Assembly: GCF_000720475.1 (NCBI RefSeq)
Contig: NZ_JOAP01000021.1
Location: 1-64,000, forward strand
Source: Streptomyces aureocirculatus
GTDB taxonomy: Bacteria > Actinomycetota > Actinomycetes > Streptomycetales > Streptomycetaceae
Length of the DNA stretch: 64,000 bases
Direction: 5' to 3'
In this document: one piece after another, positions 7,731 through 15,733 of the stretch
How the letters are laid out: the number at the start of each line of letters is the position of its first letter
How positions within the stretch are numbered: position 1 is the first letter of the stretch
Translations under genes and position numbers: made by a program
The notes under the pieces: generated by a model
Databases searched by the model: none
What the model was told of the DNA's origin: nothing
The model's input: the letters and a program-made list of their open reading frames with translations, nothing else

Positions 7731-8993
7731 TTACTTCTGGTCCTCGCCCTCGATGCCCAGCTCCGGCAGCAATCCGGGCAGCAGCGGAGGGAGGGTGACA
7801 TCCGGCTTGCCGGGTGTGGGGGGCTTGGCTGAGGGGTTTTTCCTGGTCTCGGCGGGGTTCGTGGGGGCCGAGGGGGTTTTGGGTGAGGGCGGGGACAGGA
7901 GGTCGTCCGCGACGTCGGGGATGAGGCCCTTGGGGGGGTTCTTGTGGCCGGGGGCGGAGGGCTTCGGGTTGCCGCCGGGGGAGCGGTGGGCGCCGGATTC
8001 GCCGGGGTTGCGGGGTGCGGGGCCGTCCGTGCCGGTGTCGGGCGACGTGCCCTGGCGGGGGCGGTCGCGCGGGGTGCCGTTCGGGCCCGGCTTGTCGGGC
8101 AGCAGGGAGCGCAGGGGCTTGACCTCCTGCTCCATGGCGTCGAAGACCGAGCTGACCTGCTCGCCGACGTCGCCGAGCTGCACGGGGAGCCGCTCGCGCA
8201 GGGCGCTCCAGCTCTCGCGGTGGGCCTTGGCGAAGGCGGAGAGGGTCTGGATGGGGCCGAGTGAGCCGTCGCGCTCGTACGCCTCGAAGAGGAGGCGGTG
8301 GCCTTCGGCGGCGTCGTGGCGCATGCCGGAGAGCGCGCGGCGGACCTCGCCGACCGATTCGTGGTCCAGGTGGCCCGAGCGGGTGCGCTCCATCAAGCGG
8401 CGGGCTTCGTTGAGCCGGGTCGACGCCTGGTCCAGATAGAGCCGGCCGCGGTCGGCGTCGCCGTCCGCCATGCCGAGCTTGAAGTCCTCCATGCCGCGCT
8501 TGAGGCCGTACAGCGAGTCGCCCGGGAGGGCGTCCGTACTCGCCGCTGCCGCGCCGCCGAAGGCTCCCGCCGCCACGCCCACGGTCAGTCCGCCGGCGGC
8601 GAGGCCCTTGGACAGACGGGTGCGGGGCTTGAGCTTGCTGAGTGGGCTCGCCCGGTGGGCGCCCTTGCGGGAGCGCTGTTCCGGTACGGATGATCCTGCG
8701 CCGTCGCCCGCCGTGCCCTCCGCCAGCATGGCCTCCATGGCCGCCACGAGCTGGGCTCGCTGGACGACCTTGACCTCGGGGTCAAGCTGGGGCGCGGGGA
8801 GCCGGGCGAGGCCGTCGGCGAGCGCCAGCATCCGGTCGCGTTCGTCCGGGCCCGGCGTGGGGCCGGTCCTGGCGGACGCCCTCGGTGGGGCGGGATCTTC
8901 GGGCTGCTCGGCCGCCGGGTCCTGGTCGGAATGCTCCTCCAGGGCCTGGGCGAAGGCGTTCGCCCGCCGGTGGGCCGATACGTTCGCGATCAC
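7731..8993 (-). CDS. rsbN: Anti-sigma factor RsbN (BldN antagonist), DUF5667 protein
   Basis: About 420 aa. The N-terminal cytoplasmic region (IANVSAHRRANAFAQALEE onward, residues 1-85) is the sigma-binding part in RsbN. A single TM segment follows at about 130-152 (LSKGLAAGGLTVGVAAGAFG). The outside begins with a DUF5667 module (GDSLYGLKRGMEDFKLGMAD) and ends in a Pro-rich tail. RsbN holds the developmental sigma BldN inactive at the membrane. The gene lies directly downstream of bldN on the same strand and has a BldN-type promoter of its own. GTG 8993 is favoured over GTG 9002 because gagaggagg (9003-9011) gives proper spacing only to 8993. Confidence 0.9.
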   Translation of the reverse strand: MIANVSAHRRANAFAQALEEHSDQDPAAEQPEDPAPPRASARTGPTPGPDERDRMLALADGLARLPAPQLDPEVKVVQRAQLVAAMEAMLAEGTAGDGAGSSVPEQRSRKGAHRASPLSKLKPRTRLSKGLAAGGLTVGVAAGAFGGAAAASTDALPGDSLYGLKRGMEDFKLGMADGDADRGRLYLDQASTRLNEARRLMERTRSGHLDHESVGEVRRALSGMRHDAAEGHRLLFEAYERDGSLGPIQTLSAFAKAHRESWSALRERLPVQLGDVGEQVSSVFDAMEQEVKPLRSLLPDKPGPNGTPRDRPRQGTSPDTGTDGPAPRNPGESGAHRSPGGNPKPSAPGHKNPPKGLIPDVADDLLSPPSPKTPSAPTNPAETRKNPSAKPPTPGKPDVTLPPLLPGLLPELGIEGEDQK

Positions 8994-9155
8994 TGGCGGC
9001 ACCTCCTCTCGTCAAGACGGTCGACTCCCCAGGGGGTCCTGGGGGTTGCACGTCCTGAACACTTCCACACGTTCGAGTGAGCGCATGGAGCCCTCCCGTG
9101 CTCTCGGTGAGCGTGAGGAAGGTCAGGTTGCAACCACAGGGAGCCTGCATCCCGC

Positions 9156-9184
9156 ACAACGAGCGTCGCGGCACTTGGGTTACG
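9156..9184 (-). promoter_or_regulatory. BldN-type promoter of rsbN
   Basis: On the minus strand CGTAAC (9184-9179) and CGTTGT (9161-9156) are separated by 17 bp. This resembles the BldN-dependent promoter type known for bldM and rsbN (CGTAAC / CGTTG). It lies 163 nt upstream of the rsbN start, so BldN would induce its own antagonist. The match is by eye. Confidence 0.75.
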
Positions 9185-9295
9185 GACGAAAGATGATCGG
9201 ACCACTGCGGGCTCGCCAAAGTCCGTGACGGCCAGCAGGCCGCCACGCATGGTGAGTTGGGCGTCACGCGCGGTGGCGGGACGCCGTCGGCACCG

Positions 9296-10069
9296 TCAGC
9301 GGGCGTCGTCCGGGAGGAGGCGGGCAAGGGTGCGGACGGCCCGGTACTGCAGGGTTTTGATCGCGCCTTCGTTCTTGCCCATGACGCGGGCGGTCTCGGC
9401 GACCGACAGACCTTGGAGGAAGCGGAGCGTCACACACTCCTGCTGCTGGGGGTTGAGGCGGCGGACCGCGTCCAGGAGCGCGGCGTTCGACAGGGACTCG
9501 AGGACGGAGTCCTCCGGGCTGCGCTCGACCTCGTTGGCGTCGAGCATCTCGCCGGTGGTCACTTCGAGGCGGAAGCGGCTCGACTTGAAGTGGTCGGCCA
9601 CCAGATTGCGGGCGATGGTGACGAGCCAGGCGCCGAAGTCACGGCCCTGCCAGGTGAACGTGCCGATCCTGCGCAGGGCGCGCAGAAAGGTCTCGCTGGT
9701 GAGGTCCTCGGCGGTCGCCTTGCCGCCGACGCGGTAGTAGATGTAGCGGTAGACGGTGTCGCTGTACTGGTCGTAGAGGCGGCCGAAGGCGTCGGACTCG
9801 CCCGCCTGGGCGCGTTCGACGAGGTCCATCATGCGGGCGCTGTCGCTGTCCGCCGCCGGTCGGCGGTGGGTGGTCGTGGCGGCGGCGGAGCGCGTACGTC
9901 TGCTCACAGCCGCACCGCCGTCCGCCAGGGCGTAGCACGGCCCGGCGGGGGCCGGGACGGCGTAGGCGGGGACGGCGTACGCGGTGGGGACGAAGCCGCG
10001 CAGGCGGTCTACGACCGATGCGCGCAGCGTAGCCAGGCCCGAGGCGTCAACCCCGACGTGTGGGTACAC
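9296..10069 (-). CDS. bldN: ECF RNA polymerase sigma factor BldN (with N-terminal pro-sequence)
   Basis: A 257-aa protein. The C-terminal 170 residues are a complete ECF sigma: region 2 (AFGRLYDQYSDTVYRYIYYRV, DLTSETFLRALRRIGTF) and region 4 (NPQQQECVTLRFLQGLSVAE, then TARVMGKNEGAIKTLQYRA). The first ~85 residues are an Ala/Pro/Val-rich extension without sigma homology, matching the pro-sequence known for BldN. BldN drives bldM and chaplin/rodlin expression for aerial hyphae. GTG 10069 (VYPHVGVDASG) is chosen by similarity and an upstream GGGAG. A TCAC-N5-GTAG sequence at 10116-10128 is a 7/8 match to the BldD box and might be the BldD operator. Confidence 0.92.
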   Translation of the reverse strand: MYPHVGVDASGLATLRASVVDRLRGFVPTAYAVPAYAVPAPAGPCYALADGGAAVSRRTRSAAATTTHRRPAADSDSARMMDLVERAQAGESDAFGRLYDQYSDTVYRYIYYRVGGKATAEDLTSETFLRALRRIGTFTWQGRDFGAWLVTIARNLVADHFKSSRFRLEVTTGEMLDANEVERSPEDSVLESLSNAALLDAVRRLNPQQQECVTLRFLQGLSVAETARVMGKNEGAIKTLQYRAVRTLARLLPDDAR

Positions 10070-10562
10070 GGGACTCCCAGAGGCAGAGCTTCCATCACGT
10101 GCAGTACCGGACCGTTCACCCGTCGTAGCGACGCGCACGGTCCGTTATGCGTCTGAGGAGAATAACGCTTCGTACAGGCAGCGCTACACCCAGTTGCTCA
10201 AATCATCGATTACGTCGCTTCTGTTACCGATCGGCGGTCGATCAAGTACCGGATATTGAACGGTTATTGATCGAATCGATGCGCATTCGAGGTGGCCGGG
10301 GGGCGTGTTGTGGCCGAGTTGAGCGAACGGGACTGGCGGGGGGCGTGACGGGTAAGACAGCAGGATTGCCGTCGTTTCCGTGTGCGAGGAGGGGTGGAGG
10401 CACGCCTTCCGCGGCTCCGGGGCACGACGGTCACCCTGTGTGGCGGAAGCCGCGACGGGAGGGGGCGGAAGCCGGACGGAAGGGGGGCGCAAGCCGCGGC
10501 GGAAGGAGAGACGGAAGCCGCGTCGGCAGGAGAGACGGAAGCCGCGGCGGCAGCGGAGTCCG
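10070..10562. other. bldN upstream region
   Basis: A 493-nt gap. The part next to bldN (about 10140-10290) is unusually AT-rich for this genome (runs such as gattacgtcgcttctgttacc and tattgaacggttattgatcg), consistent with a complex developmental promoter with a long leader. No confident -35/-10 pair. The part next to the HAD gene holds tandem repeats (10444-10560). Confidence 0.6.
10444..10560. repeat. Degenerate 22-24 bp tandem repeat, about 5 units
   Basis: Units begin ggaagccg at 10444, 10466, about 10488 (gcaagccg), about 10512 and about 10536, each continuing cggcggaaggagagac or a variant. The array sits 3' of the HAD-IB gene, between it and the bldN promoter region. Confidence 0.8.
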
Positions 10563-11555
10563 TCAGCCGCGGCGGCGGTGCAGCGCGATCGCGGCCGCCG
10601 TGCCCCCGGCGAGGGCGCCGACGCCCGCAGCGGCCGGGATGCCGACCTTCGCCGCCTTGCGGCCCGTGCGGTAGTCGCGCAGCCGCCAGTCGCGGGCGCG
10701 GGCGTACTTGCGCAGCTTGGCGTCGGGGTTGATCGCGTACGGATGTCCGACGAGGGAGAGCATGGGGATGTCGTTGTGCGAGTCGCTGTACGCGGCGCAG
10801 CGGGCGAGGTCCAGGCCTTCGGCTGCGGCGAGGGCGCGGACGGCCTCGGCCTTGGCGGGGCCGTGCAGCGGCTCGCCGACGAGCTTGCCGGTGTACACGC
10901 CGTGCACGGACTCCGCGACGGTGCCGAGGGCGCCGGTCAGGCCGAGGCGGCGGGCGATGATCGTGGCCGTCTCCACCGGCGCGGCCGTGACCAGCCAGAC
11001 CTTCTGGCCCGCGTCGAGGTGGGCCTGGGCCAGGGCGCGGGTGCCGGGCCAGATGCGCTCGGCCATGTACTCGTCGTAGATCTCCTCGCCGATGGAGGTC
11101 AGCTCGGCGACGCGGTGGCCCTTGACGATGGACAGGGCGCTGTCGCGGGCGTCCTGCATGTGCTCGGGGTCCTCGATGCCCGCGAGCCGGAACCAGGTCT
11201 GCTGCCAGGCGAAGCGGGCCAGCTCGCGGCGCTGGAAGAACTTCCGCTTGTACAGACCGCGGCCGAAGTGGAACAGGGCGGCGCCCTGCATCACGGTGTT
11301 GTCGAGGTCGAAGAACGCGGCGGCCTTCTCGTCGCCCGCGACGGGAAACTCGGGGGCCACCGGTTCGGCGGGCGGGGCCTGGGCCGCCGTGCCCGGCGCG
11401 AGGGCGTCCTCGCGCTCGGCGGCTGCTTCCAGCTCCTGCGACGTCTTGCGCGCCGCCTCGGCCGATGCCTCGCCCGCCAGGACGCTGCGCGCGGTGGCGA
11501 AGCGCCTGCGGGGGTGGAGCCAACCCAAAGTGGCCATGTCGTCGAGCATAGCCAC
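10563..11555 (-). CDS. HAD-IB family hydrolase (SerB-like phosphatase)
   Basis: 330 aa. HAD motif I FFDLDNTVMQGAALF lies near residue 81, Ser/Thr motif WLVTAAPVE near residue 193, and late acidic motif AAYSDSHNDIPML near residue 262. Together these are the HAD-IB pattern of phosphoserine-phosphatase-like enzymes. The first ~75 residues are Ala/Glu-rich and poorly conserved-looking. The C-terminus carries a hydrophobic helix (AAGVGALAGGTAAAIAL) then RRRG, a possible membrane anchor. The GTG start has no clear ribosome-binding site; in-frame ATGs at 11549 and 11537 are alternatives. The substrate is unknown. Confidence 0.85.
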   Translation of the reverse strand: MAMLDDMATLGWLHPRRRFATARSVLAGEASAEAARKTSQELEAAAEREDALAPGTAAQAPPAEPVAPEFPVAGDEKAAAFFDLDNTVMQGAALFHFGRGLYKRKFFQRRELARFAWQQTWFRLAGIEDPEHMQDARDSALSIVKGHRVAELTSIGEEIYDEYMAERIWPGTRALAQAHLDAGQKVWLVTAAPVETATIIARRLGLTGALGTVAESVHGVYTGKLVGEPLHGPAKAEAVRALAAAEGLDLARCAAYSDSHNDIPMLSLVGHPYAINPDAKLRKYARARDWRLRDYRTGRKAAKVGIPAAAGVGALAGGTAAAIALHRRRG

Positions 11556-11679
11556 TCTGTTCGGTCGGCCCGTGACGAGAAGGATGCGAACCCGTCAACG
11601 GTCCGTGTCGCGCTGGTCACACCCGGGCGTGGCGCGGGTGTGTACCGGGTGGGCGGTGCCGCGTAGGAAGCTGGGAGGC

Positions 11680-11994
11680 ATGAGTCCTCTTTTCCGCCGG
11701 AACGGCGGCGCAGCGAAGAAAGTCACGGCCGGCGAGGGCGGCCGTCCCCTCACGGGCGACCGGCTCGTCACCCTGGTCGGCAAGCCGGGCTGTCATCTGT
11801 GCGACGACGCGCGGGCCGTGATCGAGAAGGTCTGCGGCGAGACGGGCGTCGCCTGGGAGGAGAAGGACATCACGCGGGACGAGGCGCTGCACCGCGAGTA
11901 CTGGGAGCAGATTCCGGTCGTCCTCGTGGACGGGGAGCAGCACACGTTCTGGCGCGTCGACGAGGCGCGGCTGCGGCGGGAGTTGCAGGGGTAA
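11680..11994 (+). CDS. Glutaredoxin-like protein (DUF836 / thioredoxin fold)
   Basis: A 104-aa protein. LVTLVGKPGCHLCDDARAVIE contains a CxxC redox motif (C-H-L-C, near residues 38-41) at the N-terminus of a thioredoxin-fold helix, followed by the cis-Pro element QIPVVLVDGE. Such proteins are probable dithiol-disulfide oxidoreductases. The start ATG is preceded by GGGAGG at ideal spacing. It stands just upstream of the rex redox operon and is divergent from the HAD gene. A functional link to redox sensing is only suggested by position. Confidence 0.87.
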   Translation: MSPLFRRNGGAAKKVTAGEGGRPLTGDRLVTLVGKPGCHLCDDARAVIEKVCGETGVAWEEKDITRDEALHREYWEQIPVVLVDGEQHTFWRVDEARLRRELQG

Positions 11995-12201
11995 CGGGAA
12001 GACGGCGGGAAGTGCCGGGGGCCGCGGCGGGGTGGGATGGCCGGATGTGATGTCAGGAGCTGTCCGGAAAGTCGTTTAGCATCGGGGGTCGGTTTTGAGA
12101 TCTCGGGGGCGTGATCGTGAAGGGTGTGTGCGGTTTTGCCCCCGTCGGCTGAGTGTCGTTCCAGGCCGTGCGCCGGTTCCACGGAAGTGCGCCGAGGGTG
12201 C

Positions 12202-12215
12202 GTGACCCCGGTCAC
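12202..12215. promoter_or_regulatory. Possible Crp-type site
   Basis: GTGACCCCGGTCAC fits the GTG-N6-GNCAC pattern reported for Streptomyces Crp and is a near-perfect dyad 40 nt upstream of the rex promoter. Function is inferred. Confidence 0.35.
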
Positions 12216-12242
12216 GTTGGCCGGGCAAATCGGACACCATCT

Positions 12243-12271
12243 TTGTGCACGCGTTCACAAAGACATAGCCT
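12243..12271 (+). promoter_or_regulatory. rex promoter with overlapping Rex operator (ROP)
   Basis: TTGTGCACGCGTTCACAA (12243-12260) is the Rex operator palindrome (known form TGTGAACGCGTTCACA, one base off). It overlaps a promoter with -35 TTGTGC (12243-12248) and -10 TAGCCT (12266-12271), 17-bp spacer. Rex bound here would block transcription when NADH/NAD+ is low, the known autoregulation of rex-hem. Confidence 0.9.
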
Positions 12272-12348
12272 GCTGTCGACGGGGCGGTCTGGGGACACGA
12301 CAACGGGTGCCAGCCCGCCTTCAGCCCCGCTCTACCCGCAGGAGCACC

Positions 12349-13107
12349 GTGGCAACTGGCCGAACTCACCGACCGGCGACCCGCAGCCGAGGGATTCCCG
12401 AGGCCACCGTCGCCAGGCTTCCGCTGTACCTGAGGGCTCTGACCGCGCTGTCGGAGCGCTCGGTGCCCACGGTCTCCTCCGAGGAGCTGGCCGCGGCCGC
12501 GGGGGTCAATTCCGCGAAGCTGCGCAAGGACTTCTCGTACCTCGGCTCGTACGGGACGCGGGGCGTGGGCTACGACGTCGAGTACCTCGTCTACCAGATC
12601 TCCCGTGAGCTCGGTCTGACGCAGGACTGGCCGGTTGTCATCGTCGGCATCGGCAACCTCGGTGCCGCGCTCGCGAATTACGGCGGGTTCGCCTCGCGCG
12701 GGTTCCGCGTGGCCGCCCTCATCGACGCGGATCCGGCCATGGCCGGCAAGCCCGTCGCGGGCATGCCGGTGCAGCACACGGACGACCTCGAGCGGATCAT
12801 CAGCGACAACGGCGTCTCCATCGGCGTCATCGCGACCCCCGCGGGCGCCGCCCAGCAGGTGTGCGACCGGCTCGTGGCCGCGGGCATCACCTCCATCCTG
12901 AACTTCGCGCCGACCGTCCTGTCCGTGCCGGACGGCGTCGACGTGCGCAAGGTCGACCTCTCCATCGAGCTGCAGATCCTCGCCTTCCACGAGCAGCGCA
13001 AGGCCGGCGAGGACGCCGCGGCGGACGACGGCACGGCCGCGCCCGCCGTCGCCAAGGACCACCGCAAGGGACCCGACGGGGACGTCCCCGCCGTGATGCC
13101 GGCATGA
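12349..13107 (+). CDS. rex: Redox-sensing transcriptional repressor Rex
   Basis: 252 aa. N-terminal winged helix (residues 15-80; VSSEELAAAAGVNSAKLRKD then FSYLGSYGTRGVGYDV) and a Rossmann NAD(H)-binding domain with VIVGIGNLGAAL near residue 98. Rex binds ROP sites when NAD+ dominates and releases on NADH binding, derepressing respiratory genes under oxygen limitation. GTG 12349 follows AGGAG at 12340-12344. Its stop overlaps the hemA start (ATGA), the first link of a translationally coupled rex-hemA-hemC-hemD operon, and it has its own operator upstream. Confidence 0.97.
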   Translation: MATGRTHRPATRSRGIPEATVARLPLYLRALTALSERSVPTVSSEELAAAAGVNSAKLRKDFSYLGSYGTRGVGYDVEYLVYQISRELGLTQDWPVVIVGIGNLGAALANYGGFASRGFRVAALIDADPAMAGKPVAGMPVQHTDDLERIISDNGVSIGVIATPAGAAQQVCDRLVAAGITSILNFAPTVLSVPDGVDVRKVDLSIELQILAFHEQRKAGEDAAADDGTAAPAVAKDHRKGPDGDVPAVMPA

Positions 13108-14777
13108 GTCTCCTCGTCGTGGGCCTCAGTCACCGCAGCGCCCCGGTCAGCGTCCTGGAGCGGGCCGCGCTCACTGTCGGCGCGCAGGCCAAGCTGCTGC
13201 ACGACACGGTGGCCGCCGAGCCCGCGGTTGAGGCCGCGGTGCTCGCGACCTGCAACCGCATCGAGCTGTACGCGGACGTGGACAAGTTCCACGCGGGCGT
13301 CGCCGAGCTGTCGACGCTGCTCGCGCTGCACAGCGGCGTGGGCCTCGAGGAGCTCACCTCTCATCTGTACGTGCACTACGAGGACCGCGCCGTCCACCAC
13401 CTGTTCTCGGTGGCGTGCGGGCTCGACTCCATGGTCGTGGGCGAGGGCCAGATCCTCGGCCAGATCAAGGACTCGCTCGCGCGGGCACAGGAGCTGCACA
13501 CCGCGGGCCGCCTCCTCAACGACCTCTTCCAGCAGGCCCTGCGCGTGGGCAAGCGGGCGCACTCGGAGACCGGCATCGACCGGGCCGGGCAGTCGCTCGT
13601 CACCTTCGGCCTCGAACAGCTCGCGGGCCGCGAGTCCGTGTCCGCCTGGGCCAAGGGCAAGCGCGCCCTGGTGATCGGCGCGGGCTCCATGTCCTCGCTG
13701 GCCGCCGCGACGCTCGCGCGCTCCGGCGTGGACGAGGTCGTCGTGGCCAACCGCACCCTGGAGCGGGCCGAGCGCCTCGCCGCGATCCTCGGCGACGGCG
13801 GCACCGGAGTCACCGCCCGCGCCGTCCCGATGGACAGCGTGGCGAAGGAACTTACACGTGCCGACGTGGCCGTGTCCTGCACCGGAGCGACGGGTCTCGT
13901 CCTCACCGCCGCCGACGTCATGGCGGCGCTCGCGGGACGCGCCGGTACGCCGACGACGGACGACGGTTCCGTGGCCTGCCCCGACGACGACTGCGTGATC
14001 ACCCCGGCCCCGGCCCGCGGCGATCGCCCGGACCCCGCCGCCGACACCCCGGCCCCCAGCACCGCGGACGGTTGTCCCGTGGGCCCCGAGGTCGGGGACG
14101 AGACCGCGTACGAGCAGCATGCCGCGCTCGTCGGCAACAGCCCCGCCATAGGTGGTGCTCCGGCGCGCACGAGCCGTACGGCCCCGGCCGCCCTGGCCTC
14201 CGCCGCGCGCGGCGCCGCGCTGCACCTGCTCGACCTCGCCATGCCCCGGGACATCGACGCCACCGCGCACCGCCTCACCGGCGTGCGGCTCGTCGACATC
14301 GAGTCCCTGGCGGACGCCTCCGCGGACGCGCCGATGGCCGCCGACGTGGACGCCGTGCGCACGATCGTGTCCGACGAGGTCGCCGCGTTCGGCGCCGCGC
14401 AGCGGGCCGCGCACATCACGCCGACCGTCGTCGCCCTGCGCACCATGGCCGCCGACGTCGTCAGCAGCGAGATGGCCCGGCTCGACGGCAGGCTGCCCGC
14501 GCTCGGCGACAAGGAGCGCGCCGAGATCACACAGACCGTGCGCCGCGTCGTCGACAAGCTGCTGCACGCGCCGACCGTGCGGGTGAAGCAGTTGGCCAGC
14601 GAGCCCGGCGGCGCCGGGTACGCCGACGCCCTGCGCACCCTGTTCGACCTCGACCCGGAGACGGTCGCCGCCCTCTCCCGGGCCGATCTCCTGACCAACG
14701 CGGCCGGGCGCCCCGACCAGCAGCTCCAGCAACTCCAGCTCCAAGAGAACGACGAATCCAAGCGAGGCCGCGCATGA
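13104..14777 (+). CDS. hemA: Glutamyl-tRNA reductase
   Basis: 557 aa. It reduces glutamyl-tRNA(Glu) to glutamate-1-semialdehyde with NADPH, the first committed step of C5 tetrapyrrole synthesis. The catalytic Cys lies in LATCNRIELY (near residue 50); SMVVGEGQILGQIK and the NADPH Rossmann loop VIGAGSMSSLAA (near residue 191) are intact. It is about 130 residues longer than typical GluTR (~420-430 aa): residues ~275-365 are an Ala/Pro/Asp-rich insertion between the NADPH domain strands, as in other Streptomyces HemA. The start overlaps the rex stop by 4 nt. Confidence 0.96.
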   Translation: MSLLVVGLSHRSAPVSVLERAALTVGAQAKLLHDTVAAEPAVEAAVLATCNRIELYADVDKFHAGVAELSTLLALHSGVGLEELTSHLYVHYEDRAVHHLFSVACGLDSMVVGEGQILGQIKDSLARAQELHTAGRLLNDLFQQALRVGKRAHSETGIDRAGQSLVTFGLEQLAGRESVSAWAKGKRALVIGAGSMSSLAAATLARSGVDEVVVANRTLERAERLAAILGDGGTGVTARAVPMDSVAKELTRADVAVSCTGATGLVLTAADVMAALAGRAGTPTTDDGSVACPDDDCVITPAPARGDRPDPAADTPAPSTADGCPVGPEVGDETAYEQHAALVGNSPAIGGAPARTSRTAPAALASAARGAALHLLDLAMPRDIDATAHRLTGVRLVDIESLADASADAPMAADVDAVRTIVSDEVAAFGAAQRAAHITPTVVALRTMAADVVSSEMARLDGRLPALGDKERAEITQTVRRVVDKLLHAPTVRVKQLASEPGGAGYADALRTLFDLDPETVAALSRADLLTNAAGRPDQQLQQLQLQENDESKRGRA

Positions 14778-15733
14778 CCGAGAAGGCTCTGCGACTCGGG
14801 ACCAGGCGCAGCAAGCTGGCCATGGCCCAGTCCGGGCAGGTGGCACGGAAGGTCACCGAACTGACGGGGCGGCCCGTCGAACTGGTGGAGATCACCACGT
14901 TCGGCGACACCTCCCGCGAGCACCTCGCGCAGATCGGCGGCACCGGGGTGTTCGTCACCGCGCTGCGCGACGCGCTGCTCGCCGGTGAGGTCGACTTCGC
15001 CGTGCACTCGCTGAAGGACCTGCCCACGGCCCAGCCCGCCGAGCTGACGCTCGCCGCGGTGCCCGAGCGCGAGGACCCGCGGGACGCGCTGATCGCCCGG
15101 GACGGGCTGACCTTCGCGCAGCTTCCCGACGGGGCCCGCGTGGGCACGGGTTCGCCGCGCCGCATGGCGCAGTTGAACGCCTACGCGCGCAGCCACGGCT
15201 TGTCCATGGAGACCGTGCCGATCCGCGGGAACGTCGACACCCGCATCGGATACGTACGCGACGGGAAGCTCGACGCCGTCGTGCTCGCCGCCGCGGGACT
15301 CAGCCGCGTCGGCCGGACCGACGAGGTGACCGACTTCCTGTCGGTCGACACAGTTCTGCCCGCCCCCGGCCAGGGGGCACTGGCGATCGAGTGCGCAGCG
15401 ACCAACGCGTCACTCGCCGCCGCGCTCGCCGAGCTCGACGACCCGTACACGCGGGTCGCCGTGACCGCCGAGCGATCCCTGCTCGCCGCTCTGGAGGCCG
15501 GCTGCAGCGCACCTGTGGGTGCGTTGGCCGACGTCCTGACCGACGGGCAGATTGTCAAGGAAATGCGCCTGCGCGGCGTCGTCGGTGCCACCGACGGCTC
15601 GACGCTGGTGCATCTGTCCACCACCGGTCCCGTGCCCGGGACACACGACCAGGCGATGGCACTCGGACGGGAACTCGCCGTCGAGATGCTTGCCAAGGGC
15701 GCGGCCGGTCTGATGGGGGAGCGAGCACTTTGA
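14774..15733 (+). CDS. hemC: Hydroxymethylbilane synthase (porphobilinogen deaminase)
   Basis: 319 aa. It joins four porphobilinogen molecules into hydroxymethylbilane. The dipyrromethane-cofactor Cys is in LEAGCSAPVGA (near residue 248); the active-site blocks HSLKDLP, GTGSPRR and PIRGNVDTR are all present. ATGA overlap with the hemA stop. Length is normal for the family. Confidence 0.96.
   Translation: MTEKALRLGTRRSKLAMAQSGQVARKVTELTGRPVELVEITTFGDTSREHLAQIGGTGVFVTALRDALLAGEVDFAVHSLKDLPTAQPAELTLAAVPEREDPRDALIARDGLTFAQLPDGARVGTGSPRRMAQLNAYARSHGLSMETVPIRGNVDTRIGYVRDGKLDAVVLAAAGLSRVGRTDEVTDFLSVDTVLPAPGQGALAIECAATNASLAAALAELDDPYTRVAVTAERSLLAALEAGCSAPVGALADVLTDGQIVKEMRLRGVVGATDGSTLVHLSTTGPVPGTHDQAMALGRELAVEMLAKGAAGLMGERAL

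Larger units (their letters stand above)
11995..12348 (+). other. rex-hem operon regulatory region
   Basis: A 354-nt gap. It contains a possible Crp site (12202-12215), the rex promoter and the Rex operator (12243-12260), then a leader of about 70 nt. Nothing else coding was seen. Confidence 0.7.

Noticed and set aside
10116..10128. Possible BldD box (TCAC-N5-GTAG) before bldN
   Set aside because: Only 7 of 8 defined bases fit, and such partial matches are frequent by chance; mentioned in the bldN entry but not claimed.
12678..15196. Very long open frames (600-720 aa) antisense to hemA and hemC
   Set aside because: Their products are Arg/Gly/His-rich without domains, while the sense frames encode complete enzymes.
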